From positions 1 through 64,000 of IMG/VR virus record IMGVR_UViG_3300031474_000004: a stretch of 64,000 bases of DNA; one strand, written 5' to 3'. The DNA is from a virus. Below are positions 44,246 through 53,580 of this stretch, piece by piece; position 1 is the first letter of the stretch, and the number at the start of each line of letters is the position of its first letter. Below the pieces are notes generated by a model. It searched no databases. It was not told the origin of the DNA and saw only the letters and a list, made by a program, of their open reading frames with translations. Made by a program: the position numbers and the translations under genes.

Positions 44246-45160
44246 ATGAACACGCTACGCAATTACGTGAGATTGATCCTTTCCGAGAGGATCAGGGCGA
44301 AAGATCCTTCCTCTTCGTCTTCACGTAAGGCAACGTTCAACATGAACGACTTCAAGAAATTGAAGCAAAATGATCCACTAGAAGGAACGTTTTTGAAGTA
44401 CGCGAAACGCAACCTTCAAAGGTTGGGAGAGGGATCATCTCGTGAAGTATTCTTACTTTCATCACAAAAGGTTCTCAAGGTCGCGGTGAACGAAAAAGGT
44501 ATCGCTCAAAACGAAGCCGAGATTGATGTTTATACGAATCCCAAGACTCGACCGATCATATCGAAGGTGTACGATTATGGTTCAGGTTACGAATGGCTCG
44601 TATCTGAACTAGTTCGTGAATTGACGTACGAAAAAATCTGCACTTTGTTGGATCTTGATGGTTCTTGGGACTACATGATCAAGGAACTTATCGTTGATAA
44701 AATGCCAATTGATAAACTTGTCAAGCGATACACGGAAAAAAATTTAAGAGTCAAAGATTCAGGAACTGATGTTCCTGGCTCAGTCGTTGTCGATAAACAT
44801 GGGAACCACGTAGCAGGACCGTTTTTTTCGCCGCCAGGCTGGGAACACGATCGCGGAACGCCCGAAGCATTTAAAGCAATCGATGAAATTAACGTACAAA
44901 ATCCCAAGTTGAAACAATTTCTCATTGCATTGAAACAAACGATGGAAGTGAACGAGCTCGAACGCGGAGACATTCAACCCCAACATTTCGGTAAAAGCGC
45001 TTCGGGCGACATCGTGCTTCTCGATTACGGGTACACGACAACGGTTCTTAAGAATCATTACGGGGGCGGTGATATCAGTTGGGATGATGGTGATGATGAC
45101 GTTGATCCGTCAAATTCGATATCTGGTCGTGAAACCACTCGATCACCCGCGGCAAGTTGA
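44246..45160 (+). CDS. Protein-kinase-like protein with capsid-targeting-type N-terminus
   Basis: 304 aa from ATG 44246. MNTLRNYVRLILSERIRAKD starts with a short helix and L-S-E, an (I/L)xE prohead-protease site. Then a kinase-like fold: LGEGSSREVFLLSSQKVLKV (Gly loop and Lys), EAEIDVY, SELVRELTYEK hinge, ERGDIQPQHFG (HRD loop equivalent) and DIVLLDYGYT (DFG equivalent as DYG). The C-terminus is acidic. If packaged and injected it could phosphorylate host targets at infection. GATAAT at 44231-44236 ends 9 nt before the ATG. Confidence 0.65.
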   Translation: MNTLRNYVRLILSERIRAKDPSSSSSRKATFNMNDFKKLKQNDPLEGTFLKYAKRNLQRLGEGSSREVFLLSSQKVLKVAVNEKGIAQNEAEIDVYTNPKTRPIISKVYDYGSGYEWLVSELVRELTYEKICTLLDLDGSWDYMIKELIVDKMPIDKLVKRYTEKNLRVKDSGTDVPGSVVVDKHGNHVAGPFFSPPGWEHDRGTPEAFKAIDEINVQNPKLKQFLIALKQTMEVNELERGDIQPQHFGKSASGDIVLLDYGYTTTVLKNHYGGGDISWDDGDDDVDPSNSISGRETTRSPAAS

Positions 45161-45180
45161 ACATCAACAACTTAACGTAA

Positions 45181-45186
45181 TACATT
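45181..45186 (+). promoter_or_regulatory. -10 box before the Mre11 gene
   Basis: TACATT ends 7 nt before the ATG at 45194. Confidence 0.4.
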
Positions 45187-45193
45187 AGAAGTA

Positions 45194-45841
45194 ATGCTCA
45201 GATTTGCGACGATTGCGGACGTTCACATCCGCTCGTTAACACGTCATGATGAGATTCGAGAAGTGTTCAACGCTTTCGTTAAAGACGTGAAGGAACACAA
45301 CATCGATCACATTTTCATTGGTGGCGACATCGGTCACAGTAAAACAGCACAATTTTCGGCTGAGTACGTTGATCTCATGGTTGAGCTGATCAACTTGCTT
45401 GGCGATACCGCACCGACCCACATGATCTTGGGAAATCACGACCTGAACGAGAGAAACAAGATCAGACAGGATGTGATCACACCCGTTTTAAACGCGGTCA
45501 AGCACCCAAACGTGCATCTTTACAAGACTAGCGGTGTTTACAGTATCGCAGAAGGTTGCAATTTGTGCGTCTTTAGCATCTTTGACGAGGAGAATTGGAA
45601 AAATGTGGAACCCGTAGAAGGTGACATCAACATCGCTTGTTATCACGGGGGCGTTTCGGGAGCAAGGACTGAAACTGATTGGGAACTCACGGGAGGTCTG
45701 GAATTAGATCATTTTGCTGAATATGATGCAACTTTCCTCGGTGACATCCACAAATTTCAATGGCTGGATCATCGTGATTTTGAAATTGAAATTGACGAGG
45801 ATGAGTTAAAAGATTATCCCGGAGCAATTGTGCTTCCATGA
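45194..45841 (+). CDS. Mre11/gp47-like nuclease, N-terminal catalytic part
   Basis: 215 aa instead of about 340 in T4 gp47. All phosphoesterase motifs are present: ATIADVH, IGGDIGH, LGNHDLN, CYHGG and FLGDIHKFQ. It ends YPGAIVLP, a short version of the YPGS motif that starts the capping domain; the rest of that domain is encoded at the start of the 46049 gene. A PGD-family gene lies between the two halves. Both halves probably assemble with Rad50 for DNA end processing and recombination-dependent replication. Confidence 0.82.
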   Translation: MLRFATIADVHIRSLTRHDEIREVFNAFVKDVKEHNIDHIFIGGDIGHSKTAQFSAEYVDLMVELINLLGDTAPTHMILGNHDLNERNKIRQDVITPVLNAVKHPNVHLYKTSGVYSIAEGCNLCVFSIFDEENWKNVEPVEGDINIACYHGGVSGARTETDWELTGGLELDHFAEYDATFLGDIHKFQWLDHRDFEIEIDEDELKDYPGAIVLP

Positions 45842-46056
45842 AATTTAGTGATCTCAGACCGGGAGATATGTACATCACGTCTGGTTCTACCGTTTATCCT
45901 CAGCATGAATCAGCAACCGTTGTAGCCGTAACTGAGAATCATATAACGTGGTTGATTACGGAAAATAGATTGACAAAGATCTATCGTTTTAAGAATTTCA
46001 ATGATCAACCTTTCGATGAAAAGGGAATCACTTGGTTGAGGGTGAAAAATGTCTAA
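45838..46056 (+). CDS. PGD-motif family protein inserted inside mre11
   Basis: 72 aa. MKFSDLRPGDMYITSG, then strands ATVVAVTENHITWLITE, TKIYRF, GITWLRV. It sits exactly between the N- and C-terminal parts of Mre11, overlapping the first by 4 bases and the second by 8 bases. This is strong evidence that members of this family move as small insertions. Confidence 0.7.
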   Translation: MKFSDLRPGDMYITSGSTVYPQHESATVVAVTENHITWLITENRLTKIYRFKNFNDQPFDEKGITWLRVKNV

Positions 46057-48622
46057 GAAGATTCGAATTCGTATAAACCGACCGGCGATAGGGTATCCCG
46101 GATCGATGCTTCAAAATACCTACTCAGAAGATCTGAAGCATTTTTGGCTGAAATGGGAGTTCAAATCGAGCAACGACTTCACAGTCGTTCCTGTTGAACT
46201 TCCGAATCCAAAGCCATTTTTGACAATCGATTGGAACGGTTCCGTCAATAAAACGGTCGACCAGTTGAAGAACTTCAAGGCTGGTTCAAGGGTTCGTATC
46301 AAGTCTGATGCAAAGATCCCACTTAAGTACTCAACGAAGCTCGTTTCAACGATCAAGAACGAGATGGGAGCATCGGAGGTCATCTTCAAGGAAGAACAGG
46401 CAACCGACATCTCTCGAATCAACATGGGTTCCGTTCAGTTGCTTCGTACGGATCTGAGGAATTCGGACGTATTGTTTCAGCTTTTAAAGGAACATTACAA
46501 GTCATCCGAAATGCATGAGGATGAATGGGTGAAGATCTACGATCTTCTTCGTAAGTACGTCTCGATTCTCACGAGCGAGGATGTGATGAGGAACGTCAAA
46601 TGGTCATTGAGAAGACTTCGCTTCAACAACATGTATTCCTATGGCGAAGATAACACGATCAATTTCGATGCATTGTCGGGCCTCGTAGGTATATTCGGGC
46701 CAAACAGAAGCGGCAAGTCTTCAATTCTCGGAACCCTAATGTACGGGTTGTTCAATGCGACCGATAGAGGTCCAATCAAGAACATGTTGCTGTGCAACAC
46801 TCGTAAGCAATCATGCTCATCAAAGATCGTGATCAAGCTCGGGGGTCGTGATTACCTCGTTGAGCGTTCAACGAACAAGAAGTCGAACAAGCAGGGTGAC
46901 ATCTCCGCCGCGACGAACCTCAGGATTTGGGAACTCATCGATGGAAAACCTGTTGAAAGCACGGGGGAGCAACGTTCAGACACCGAGAAAACGCTGAGAA
47001 AGCTCATCGGAACGTCGGATGATTTTCATTTGATGTCGATATCGACGCAGCGAGATGATAATTCAATCCTCGAACACGGGTCCACGAAAAGACGACAGAT
47101 CATTTCAAGGTTCCTTGACATTGACGTCCTCCAGCAGATCCATGAACTTGCACGTGATGATGTTCGTGAACAAAAAGGTCTCATCAAGAACCTGAACGAG
47201 GATTTGAATGAATCAATAAACGATAGACGTAACGTGTCATCCAATCTCGATCAACAGATTGAACTCAACGTTTCTAATCTCGAAAGTTCACGTGAAAGGT
47301 TGTTCGATCTAAAGACTCAGCTCGCAGCTTTCAAGGGATTCAAGCATGTTTCGATCGAGGAGCTCGAATCACACCGTGAATCGATCGACGAGTTGAACGG
47401 AAAATTATCGAAGGTTGTTTCAAGCATTGAAAAAGCGGGAAGGGACTTACAAGAAACGGATGAAAAAATAGAACGTGTTTCGACGGTTCTTCAGGATTAC
47501 GATCTTGTGACGATGAAGCAACAGCTCGATTCATTCAAGAAGCTGCGTTCAAGCGTCAATTCGATGCTTCAAGCGTACACGAACGAGAACAACTCGTTCG
47601 AACGTAGCAAGAAGACGATCAAGATCCTGCAAGACGTTCCTTGTGGCGATTCGTTTCCAACGTGTAAGTTCATCAAGGATGCTCATGACCTGAAACCAAC
47701 GCTGGACGATCAACGTGATCGAGTAAATTCTTTGAAACGATCGTACGATGAAGCGAATCAATCGCTCGGCGGTATCGATGAAAAAAAGATGGTCGACAAC
47801 GTTTCGAAGGTTGAATCGTTGAAGGAAAAACTGGGACAATTGAAGTTGAACAAGGCTCAGCTCGAAACCCAATTGACAAGGCTCAATCACAACAGGAACG
47901 AGATTCAGCGAACTTTGGACGTTGCGATCAATGAATTCGAGGATCTCGAATCAAGGACCGACAAAAAGAAGAACGATGAACTGACCTCACTTAAATCATT
48001 GATCTTTTCTGCCGAAGCCGGAATATCCGTCTTGGAAAAAGCGAATATCTCTTTGGCAAGACAAAAAGGTAAGATTGAATCCGAGATCGAACGTTTGTTG
48101 AAGGATCAAAAGAGACGAATCGATATCCTTCAAAGGATGAAGTACCACGAGGTGATCGAATCCAGCTTTTCAAAGAATGGAATTCAGGATGCGATCCTCT
48201 CATCAATGCTTCCTGCGATCAATGAAGAGGTTGCAAAGATCCTCAATGGAATCGTGAACTTCACCGTTGAGCTCGAGAAGCTACCGAATGATGATCAAAT
48301 CGACATCTACATAAACTATGGTGATGGTGACAAGAGGGTTCTCGAACTCGGAAGCGGCATGGAAAAGTTCATCAGTTCAATCGTTCTACGAGTTGCATTG
48401 AACAACATCTCCACCTTACCGAAGAGCGATGTGTTCTTCATCGACGAAGGATTCGGGTCGTTGGATGCGAGCAGCGTGGAGGAGTGTTCAACATTGCTTC
48501 AATCTCTGAAGAAGTACTTCAAGACGATCATTGTCATCACACACGTTGACGTGATGAAGGACATCGTCGATTCCACGATTGAGATCACACGAAACGGAAA
48601 GGACTCACATGTCTCGTGTTGA
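46049..48622 (+). CDS. Mre11 capping domain fused to Rad50/gp46-like ATPase
   Basis: 857 aa. Residues 1-170 are the gp47 C-terminal part (RPAIGYPGSMLQNTYSEDLK, HFWLKWEFKS). From residue 180 it is Rad50: VKWSLRRLRFNNMYSYGEDN, Walker A GPNRSGKSS, Q-loop region STQRDDN, long coiled coil, hook CGDSFPTC (C-x6-C rather than CxxC), signature LGSGMEKFISS, Walker B VFFIDEGFGSLD. So one protein carries the nuclease cap and the ATPase, while the catalytic Mre11 part is separate. Confidence 0.85.
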   Translation: MSKKIRIRINRPAIGYPGSMLQNTYSEDLKHFWLKWEFKSSNDFTVVPVELPNPKPFLTIDWNGSVNKTVDQLKNFKAGSRVRIKSDAKIPLKYSTKLVSTIKNEMGASEVIFKEEQATDISRINMGSVQLLRTDLRNSDVLFQLLKEHYKSSEMHEDEWVKIYDLLRKYVSILTSEDVMRNVKWSLRRLRFNNMYSYGEDNTINFDALSGLVGIFGPNRSGKSSILGTLMYGLFNATDRGPIKNMLLCNTRKQSCSSKIVIKLGGRDYLVERSTNKKSNKQGDISAATNLRIWELIDGKPVESTGEQRSDTEKTLRKLIGTSDDFHLMSISTQRDDNSILEHGSTKRRQIISRFLDIDVLQQIHELARDDVREQKGLIKNLNEDLNESINDRRNVSSNLDQQIELNVSNLESSRERLFDLKTQLAAFKGFKHVSIEELESHRESIDELNGKLSKVVSSIEKAGRDLQETDEKIERVSTVLQDYDLVTMKQQLDSFKKLRSSVNSMLQAYTNENNSFERSKKTIKILQDVPCGDSFPTCKFIKDAHDLKPTLDDQRDRVNSLKRSYDEANQSLGGIDEKKMVDNVSKVESLKEKLGQLKLNKAQLETQLTRLNHNRNEIQRTLDVAINEFEDLESRTDKKKNDELTSLKSLIFSAEAGISVLEKANISLARQKGKIESEIERLLKDQKRRIDILQRMKYHEVIESSFSKNGIQDAILSSMLPAINEEVAKILNGIVNFTVELEKLPNDDQIDIYINYGDGDKRVLELGSGMEKFISSIVLRVALNNISTLPKSDVFFIDEGFGSLDASSVEECSTLLQSLKKYFKTIIVITHVDVMKDIVDSTIEITRNGKDSHVSC

Positions 48623-48914
48623 CAAGTTCGAACCGTACCTGAACGATAGATTGATCCTCAAGAAGGAAAATTACGTTTTGATCAAACCGAATCGTGAATC
48701 GAGGTTGATTCCACTCGGTTGTTCGGTATGTGAATTCTTATACAGGACTCACAACGATGAGAAGGCACACGAAACGTACGGGTGTTGTCACAGATGTGCT
48801 GAGGTGTTCGTGTACCCTGATCGAAAACGATGGTCAAAAGGATGGCGACCGAATGAAGATCAGATCAAAAGAGACGTCGAATCACGACAATCTTTATCGA
48901 TCATGATGAAGTAA
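48609..48914 (+). CDS. Conserved zinc-binding phage protein
   Basis: 101 aa from ATG 48609. PLGCSVCEFLYRTHNDEKAH and GCCHRCAEVFVYPDRKRWSK then GWRPNEDQI show two CxxC knuckles and the W-x-GWRP motif seen in a conserved protein of T4-like environmental phages. It overlaps the Rad50 stop. Function unknown. Confidence 0.7.
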   Translation: MSRVDKFEPYLNDRLILKKENYVLIKPNRESRLIPLGCSVCEFLYRTHNDEKAHETYGCCHRCAEVFVYPDRKRWSKGWRPNEDQIKRDVESRQSLSIMMK

Positions 48915-48915
48915 A

Positions 48916-49500
48916 ATGCGTAATTACGATTGGTTCAAAAAAACTTACGATTATATCGTTTACGATGTTCGAAATAACTTGCTGATTGCGGATTTCGAAG
49001 TTCATCATATTTTGCCGCGCTCTTTGGGTGGTTTGGATTCTCTCGAAAACAGAGTTAGATTAACGTATCGTCAACATTTCATTTGTCATTGGTTACTTTG
49101 GAAAATGTCGACCGGGAAAGATCGTGAAAAGATGGCACTTGCGTTCAAGTTCATGAAAGAAGGCCAACAAGGAAAATTTGTTGTATTGAATTCAATAACG
49201 TTCGCCAGAGTGAAGAAGGAAGCTTCACTTTTTCAGAGCAATCGACAAATTGGGATTAAAAAGCCGTATTTGAATGGAAATCAATTCGCAAGACACAAGC
49301 ATACTCCCGAACAAAATTTGAGAAAAAGTAAACGTCAAATTGGTGGTAAAAGAAAACCCGAAACGATTGAGAGGATGAAAATTGCACAAAGTAAATCCGA
49401 AACTAAAAATCAAATTAGAGAACAATTGAAACGATATTGGGCAAAATGGCGCGTAGATAACAATCGTAAACCTCGTATCGGTGATGAAAAATATTTATGA
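48916..49500 (+). CDS. HNH homing endonuclease
   Basis: 194 aa. FEVHHILPRSLGGLDSLENR, VRLTYRQHFICHWLL is the HNH core of the same type as 25627 and 36104. A basic NUMOD-like tail follows (KHTPEQNLRKSKRQIGGKRK). Here the frame is intact. Its end overlaps the next gene by up to 17 bases. Inserted between the recombination and head modules. Confidence 0.78.
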   Translation: MRNYDWFKKTYDYIVYDVRNNLLIADFEVHHILPRSLGGLDSLENRVRLTYRQHFICHWLLWKMSTGKDREKMALAFKFMKEGQQGKFVVLNSITFARVKKEASLFQSNRQIGIKKPYLNGNQFARHKHTPEQNLRKSKRQIGGKRKPETIERMKIAQSKSETKNQIREQLKRYWAKWRVDNNRKPRIGDEKYL

Positions 49501-49966
49501 TATGGACATTGATCAATTATTAAAGGATGAAGAACTTGAGTTTGATCCTTTAGCGAATAAACTTGATAAAGGAGTTGATTCTGAGAATCAAGATATTGAC
49601 TATTCAGCTCTCGCGCAAAGTTTTGATACGTCGTGGGGGAGATCTTCTACGCCGAAAACGGCTCAATTCTCCGTAAAATTCCAGCTCGATGGTGCGAATC
49701 GAATGATCGCAAGTTACTGTGCAATCGTCAATTTTGCAAGCGAACGTGACATGATTGAGCAAAAGCGAAGGTACGCATCTGAATCAACTGATATCTTGAA
49801 GGCTCACGTCAAGTTCATTAAGGACCGTTACAAGGGACTTTGTGGAAAGACGCTCAGTGTCGACGAGATGTTCACAAGTGATTCCGTTGAATGTATCTCA
49901 ATGAACTTTTATAATCCTCGAAAAGTTGCTTATTTTCGCAAAAAAACCGCCTATCAAATCGGGTAA
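49484..49966 (+). CDS. Conserved protein upstream of terminase
   Basis: 160 aa. An acidic N-terminus (MDIDQLLKDEELEFDPLANK) precedes a beta/helical domain: FSVKFQLDGANRMIASYCAI, VNFASERDMIEQKRRYASES, and MNFYNPRKVAYFRKKTAYQI. Similar proteins appear next to terminase in T4-like environmental phages; a packaging or virion role is likely but unproved. ATG 49502 is an alternative start. Confidence 0.65.
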   Translation: MKNIYDMDIDQLLKDEELEFDPLANKLDKGVDSENQDIDYSALAQSFDTSWGRSSTPKTAQFSVKFQLDGANRMIASYCAIVNFASERDMIEQKRRYASESTDILKAHVKFIKDRYKGLCGKTLSVDEMFTSDSVECISMNFYNPRKVAYFRKKTAYQIG

Positions 49967-49971
49967 CGTAA

Positions 49972-50238
49972 ATGAAAATTTCACTGAAACAGCTCAAGTC
50001 AATCATTAAGGAAGAAATCTCATACAAGGACGTTGGAGACGAACCCGAAGTTTTAGATATGATTTCGTCATTAATCAACGTTGTTGTTGATCAACCTCAA
50101 TTTCGAATCTTAGCAAAACCAGATCCGAGAGGTCCCAATCCAAAAATTGCAAAATTTCGACAAAAACTGTACAATGATATCGCACAATTGATAGATGATT
50201 CAATCAATCAGAACTTTAACGGCCCGTATTCAAAGTGA
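49972..50238 (+). CDS. Small protein with capsid-targeting-type N-terminus
   Basis: 88 aa. MKISLKQLKSIIKEEISYKD: the first 15 residues match the tag shared with 52559, 53581 and 58068, with IKE as the (I/L)xE protease site. The rest (SSLINVVVDQPQFRILAKPD) is unrecognised. Predicted internal head protein. Confidence 0.6.
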   Translation: MKISLKQLKSIIKEEISYKDVGDEPEVLDMISSLINVVVDQPQFRILAKPDPRGPNPKIAKFRQKLYNDIAQLIDDSINQNFNGPYSK

Positions 50239-50258
50239 ATTACTTACCTAGTTAATAG

Positions 50259-51860
50259 GTGTTATCAGCGAACGATAAGAGAAATGAAATCATCCGGTGC
50301 GGCCGCGACCCGAAGTATTTCATAAAGCGTTATGTTTTCATCCAGCACCCCACAAAGGGGCGAATTAAGTTCACAACATATCCCTATCAGGACGACGTTG
50401 TTGATGCACTTGAAAATCATCGTCACAACATTGTCCTAAAATCTCGCCAGCTTGGCTTGTCAACGATTGCAGCCGCGTACTCATTGTGGATGGCGGTATT
50501 TCACAAGGACAAGAACATCATTGTCATTGCAACGAAGCTTGAAACGGCTCAGAACTTCGTTAAAAAGGTAAAGATTGCGCTTTTATCATTACCACCATGG
50601 CTAGTTCTTCCGAAACACGATGATAAAGCAACGGCACTTAATTTCGATAACGGATCACGAGTCATTGCAATTCCCGCTTCTGATGATGCGGGACGTTCTG
50701 AGGCTATTTCTCTATTGATCGTTGATGAATGTGCATTTATCCGCAACTTCGATACCCTTTGGACAGGACTCTCACCAACCATTTCCACCGGTGGAAATGC
50801 ATTCATACTTTCATCACCCAATGGTGTAGGCGGGCAATTTTACAAGTTATGGATCGGTGCTGAAGCAGGACAGAATAACTTCAATCCCATAAAATTGCCT
50901 TGGACGGTTCATCCCGAACATGATGAAAAATGGTTCAAGGAAGAGACAAAAGATCTTACTCGTAAAAAGGTAGCTCAGGAATACATGTGTGACTTCCTCG
51001 CATCAGGTGATACCTTCCTGCAAGTCGAAGATCTCGATTGGATGAAATCGAAGGTTCGTGAACCATTGCTAAAGACGGGATTTGACCGTAACGTGTGGAT
51101 ATGGGCTCATCCCGAATCTGAAAAACGATACGTCATCTCAGCCGACATTGCACGCGGCGATTCGCAGGATTTTTCAGCATTCCACGTCATCGATGCTGAT
51201 GACGGTCAACTCGTCGCTGAGTACATGGGCAAGGCACCTCCCGAGGTGATGGGACAATTGATGGACGAGTACGGTCGTAAGTACAATATCGCCCTTGCGA
51301 TCCCTGAAAATAACACTTTCGGTTACATGACCGCAATGTACTTGAAAGCGAATGGGTACCCTCGTATGTACTACAAGGATCATAAAGGTGATCCATTCAA
51401 CTTTGTACCAACCGATGACATGTTGCCGGGGTTCTCCACACAAACTCATTCACGTCGAAACATTCTCACAAAATTCGAAGAGTTGATCAGAAACAAGATG
51501 ATCAATTGTCCTTCGTCACGCCTCGTTCAACAATTACAAGCGTTCGTCTGGCAGAACGCGAAGGCTCAAGCGTTGAAAGATAGTCATGACGACTTGATCA
51601 TCAGTATTGCAATTGGCATGTACGTCGTTGGAGGAGAACTTCAACAGGATTGCAGTCGGACGGATTTGACGGTGGCATTGCTGAATGCGACATCGCGAAT
51701 GTCGAGAAGTGCAGATGAACTTCCAGGGCTGCGAGATCTTCCACCACCGATGAACCCTCAAATGATCACGACCACTTTTCAGCAAGTGAGGTCGGGAGAA
51801 CGCGGAAGGCAATTAGTTCAAACGTTGCATCCCATGTACAATTGGCTTGTGGATAAATAA
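50259..51860 (+). CDS. Terminase large subunit (gp17-like)
   Basis: 533 aa, GTG start. RNEIIRCGRDPKYFIKRYVF, HPTKGRIKFTTYPYQDD is the gp17 N-terminus. Walker A variant LKSRQLGLST, Walker B LLIVDECAF, coupling motif SSPNG. Nuclease domain ISADIARGDSQDF (first Asp) and the later DSHDDLIIS (acidic cluster). Packages DNA into the prohead through the portal. A GGATAAATAAC sequence at the stop resembles a T4 late-promoter TATAAATA core for the next genes. Confidence 0.93.
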   Translation: MLSANDKRNEIIRCGRDPKYFIKRYVFIQHPTKGRIKFTTYPYQDDVVDALENHRHNIVLKSRQLGLSTIAAAYSLWMAVFHKDKNIIVIATKLETAQNFVKKVKIALLSLPPWLVLPKHDDKATALNFDNGSRVIAIPASDDAGRSEAISLLIVDECAFIRNFDTLWTGLSPTISTGGNAFILSSPNGVGGQFYKLWIGAEAGQNNFNPIKLPWTVHPEHDEKWFKEETKDLTRKKVAQEYMCDFLASGDTFLQVEDLDWMKSKVREPLLKTGFDRNVWIWAHPESEKRYVISADIARGDSQDFSAFHVIDADDGQLVAEYMGKAPPEVMGQLMDEYGRKYNIALAIPENNTFGYMTAMYLKANGYPRMYYKDHKGDPFNFVPTDDMLPGFSTQTHSRRNILTKFEELIRNKMINCPSSRLVQQLQAFVWQNAKAQALKDSHDDLIISIAIGMYVVGGELQQDCSRTDLTVALLNATSRMSRSADELPGLRDLPPPMNPQMITTTFQQVRSGERGRQLVQTLHPMYNWLVDK

Positions 51861-51911
51861 CACAAAGTAAAATCTTTCAAAGGATGACGTTTTTGTGGAT
51901 ACGTAATCTTG

Positions 51912-52562
51912 ATGAAATCGAAAACAATTTCTTACAAGATCTCCGAGGATCGTCTCAAGGAAATAATCGCCGAGGAATTGCAACGTAAGTTGCAGCTCGC
52001 GGAGAACCCTGATTCACTCACTGAAGACATCGATCACGAAGGTGCCGCAACGGTCTCTAAGGCTTCTTCGAAGCTTCTGAAAGCTCTTGCATCGTTTAAA
52101 GAAGATGCTAATGGCGGAATGCAAAGTGCTACGACGCCGCATCTCGATGCACTCGTGTCGACGCTTGAAGCGATGGTACAGAATCCCGCGAACTACACTG
52201 ATAAGGTAAAGGTTGAACCGAAGCGAGTGAAGCTTCGTAAGGTTGAAGAAACCTTGCGCTCAAAATTCGATTCAAAAAAGCTTGCGGAATCTCGCTATAA
52301 CTGGAAACCTGAGGCGATTGAGTTCATGAAGGATCTTCTTCGTACGAAGACTAAAACGGTTCCTGTGGGTTCAAATCAAACGAAGATCGCTGATACACTT
52401 CAGGACGTGAACATGATTCGGATGAAGAAACATTTCAAGGGTCCGTCGGGTCTCGTTGTCGTGTACGAACCGACACAAGAAGGGCTGGAAGAATTCGACA
52501 AGTACAGAACTTCATCGATGACGTCAAAGAAACCACAGGTTGAAAAGGTAAGCGAACAATGA
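51912..52562 (+). CDS. Helical protein with capsid-targeting-type N-terminus
   Basis: 216 aa from ATG 51912. MKSKTISYKISEDRLKEIIA then EEL: IAE is a candidate protease site at about residue 20. The body is helical with Lys/Glu repeats (SSKLLKALASFKEDANGGMQ). Overlaps the next tagged gene by 4 bases. Position between terminase and portal suits a scaffold or internal head protein. Confidence 0.6.
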   Translation: MKSKTISYKISEDRLKEIIAEELQRKLQLAENPDSLTEDIDHEGAATVSKASSKLLKALASFKEDANGGMQSATTPHLDALVSTLEAMVQNPANYTDKVKVEPKRVKLRKVEETLRSKFDSKKLAESRYNWKPEAIEFMKDLLRTKTKTVPVGSNQTKIADTLQDVNMIRMKKHFKGPSGLVVVYEPTQEGLEEFDKYRTSSMTSKKPQVEKVSEQ

Positions 52563-53536
52563 AAATCACACTCAATGAATTAAGGCGAATTATTCGTGAA
52601 GAAAGCTCTCGTGGATGGGGTTCGAAACGACGCAAAGGTAAGGATCCCGCACAGTACGATGCAAACCGTGAAATAAACCGCGATGCGGATTGGGCGGTGG
52701 ATCAGCTCAAATCAAAGGGTGGGATGTACGATGATTTGAATGATCGTGGTAATCAAAGAACGAGATTCAATAAATTGAGTCGTCAAGTCGATATGCCGTC
52801 ACATCCAAATCGGGGTCTTCCTGGCCACGATGATGGTTGCAAGAACTGCGGCATGAAAGTTTCATTGCTTCCCAATGGTAAATGTGAAGATTGCGATTTC
52901 ATGAACAATGAATCACGATCATGGGATGGTTACGAGCCTCGCTCATTATCAGATGGTGATGAAACATGCGAACTTTGTGGTTGCGAGGATGTTTCATTGA
53001 CACCCAACGGTTTATGTGATGATTGTGATGACGCTGAAAACGGTCTAACCGAGGCGAAAGAAACTGAGACGACAATTGAAGCCACCGAGGAAGAAATCGA
53101 CAAGCGAATCTCATCCATGGACGCTGATACGATTGTCGACAAGGATTACATCGATTCACATACGGGCGAAGTTTACCTTGAAATTGGTGATCGAGCGGGG
53201 GACTCTCAATTTCATCCTTCGTACGTTCCAAAAACGTATCGCGGCGAGAGCCCCGTCGATGTCTCATTTGATGATGATGATTTTCCCGATTACGAGGAAG
53301 AGGATCATGAATCGAACCTAGTATACGATACGTTCGTATCTCAGGTTGATAAGTTCGTTGCAGACCTTGATCTGTCAGAACACGGTGCTGGCCCGGAAGA
53401 TACTGCTCCCGAATACGCTCGTGTGTTCTTACACATGCATCCCGAATGGAATGATAACAAGAAGCTCGGAATGAGCAGGCGACAGATCATCGATTACATC
53501 GCTAACTTAGCATTCGAAAAGTATGGAAACCGCTGA
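52559..53536 (+). CDS. Zinc-ribbon protein with capsid-targeting-type N-terminus
   Basis: 325 aa. MKITLNELRRIIREESSRGW carries the shared tag (IRE). Two near-identical zinc ribbons: CKNCGMKVSLLPNGKCEDCD and CELCGCEDVSLTPNGLCDDC, each CxxC...CxxC. The rest is acidic. If injected, it could act on host nucleic acid or RNA polymerase; that is inference. Confidence 0.62.
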   Translation: MKITLNELRRIIREESSRGWGSKRRKGKDPAQYDANREINRDADWAVDQLKSKGGMYDDLNDRGNQRTRFNKLSRQVDMPSHPNRGLPGHDDGCKNCGMKVSLLPNGKCEDCDFMNNESRSWDGYEPRSLSDGDETCELCGCEDVSLTPNGLCDDCDDAENGLTEAKETETTIEATEEEIDKRISSMDADTIVDKDYIDSHTGEVYLEIGDRAGDSQFHPSYVPKTYRGESPVDVSFDDDDFPDYEEEDHESNLVYDTFVSQVDKFVADLDLSEHGAGPEDTAPEYARVFLHMHPEWNDNKKLGMSRRQIIDYIANLAFEKYGNR

Positions 53537-53580
53537 TACAAGGTCAGCGATAGAAAGATCACGTCTCGGGAGAGAATAAT

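Noticed and set aside
52899-53267. Minus-strand ORF of 122 codons
   Set aside because: Lies wholly opposite the zinc-ribbon protein gene; composition is His/Arg/Pro-rich with no motif.
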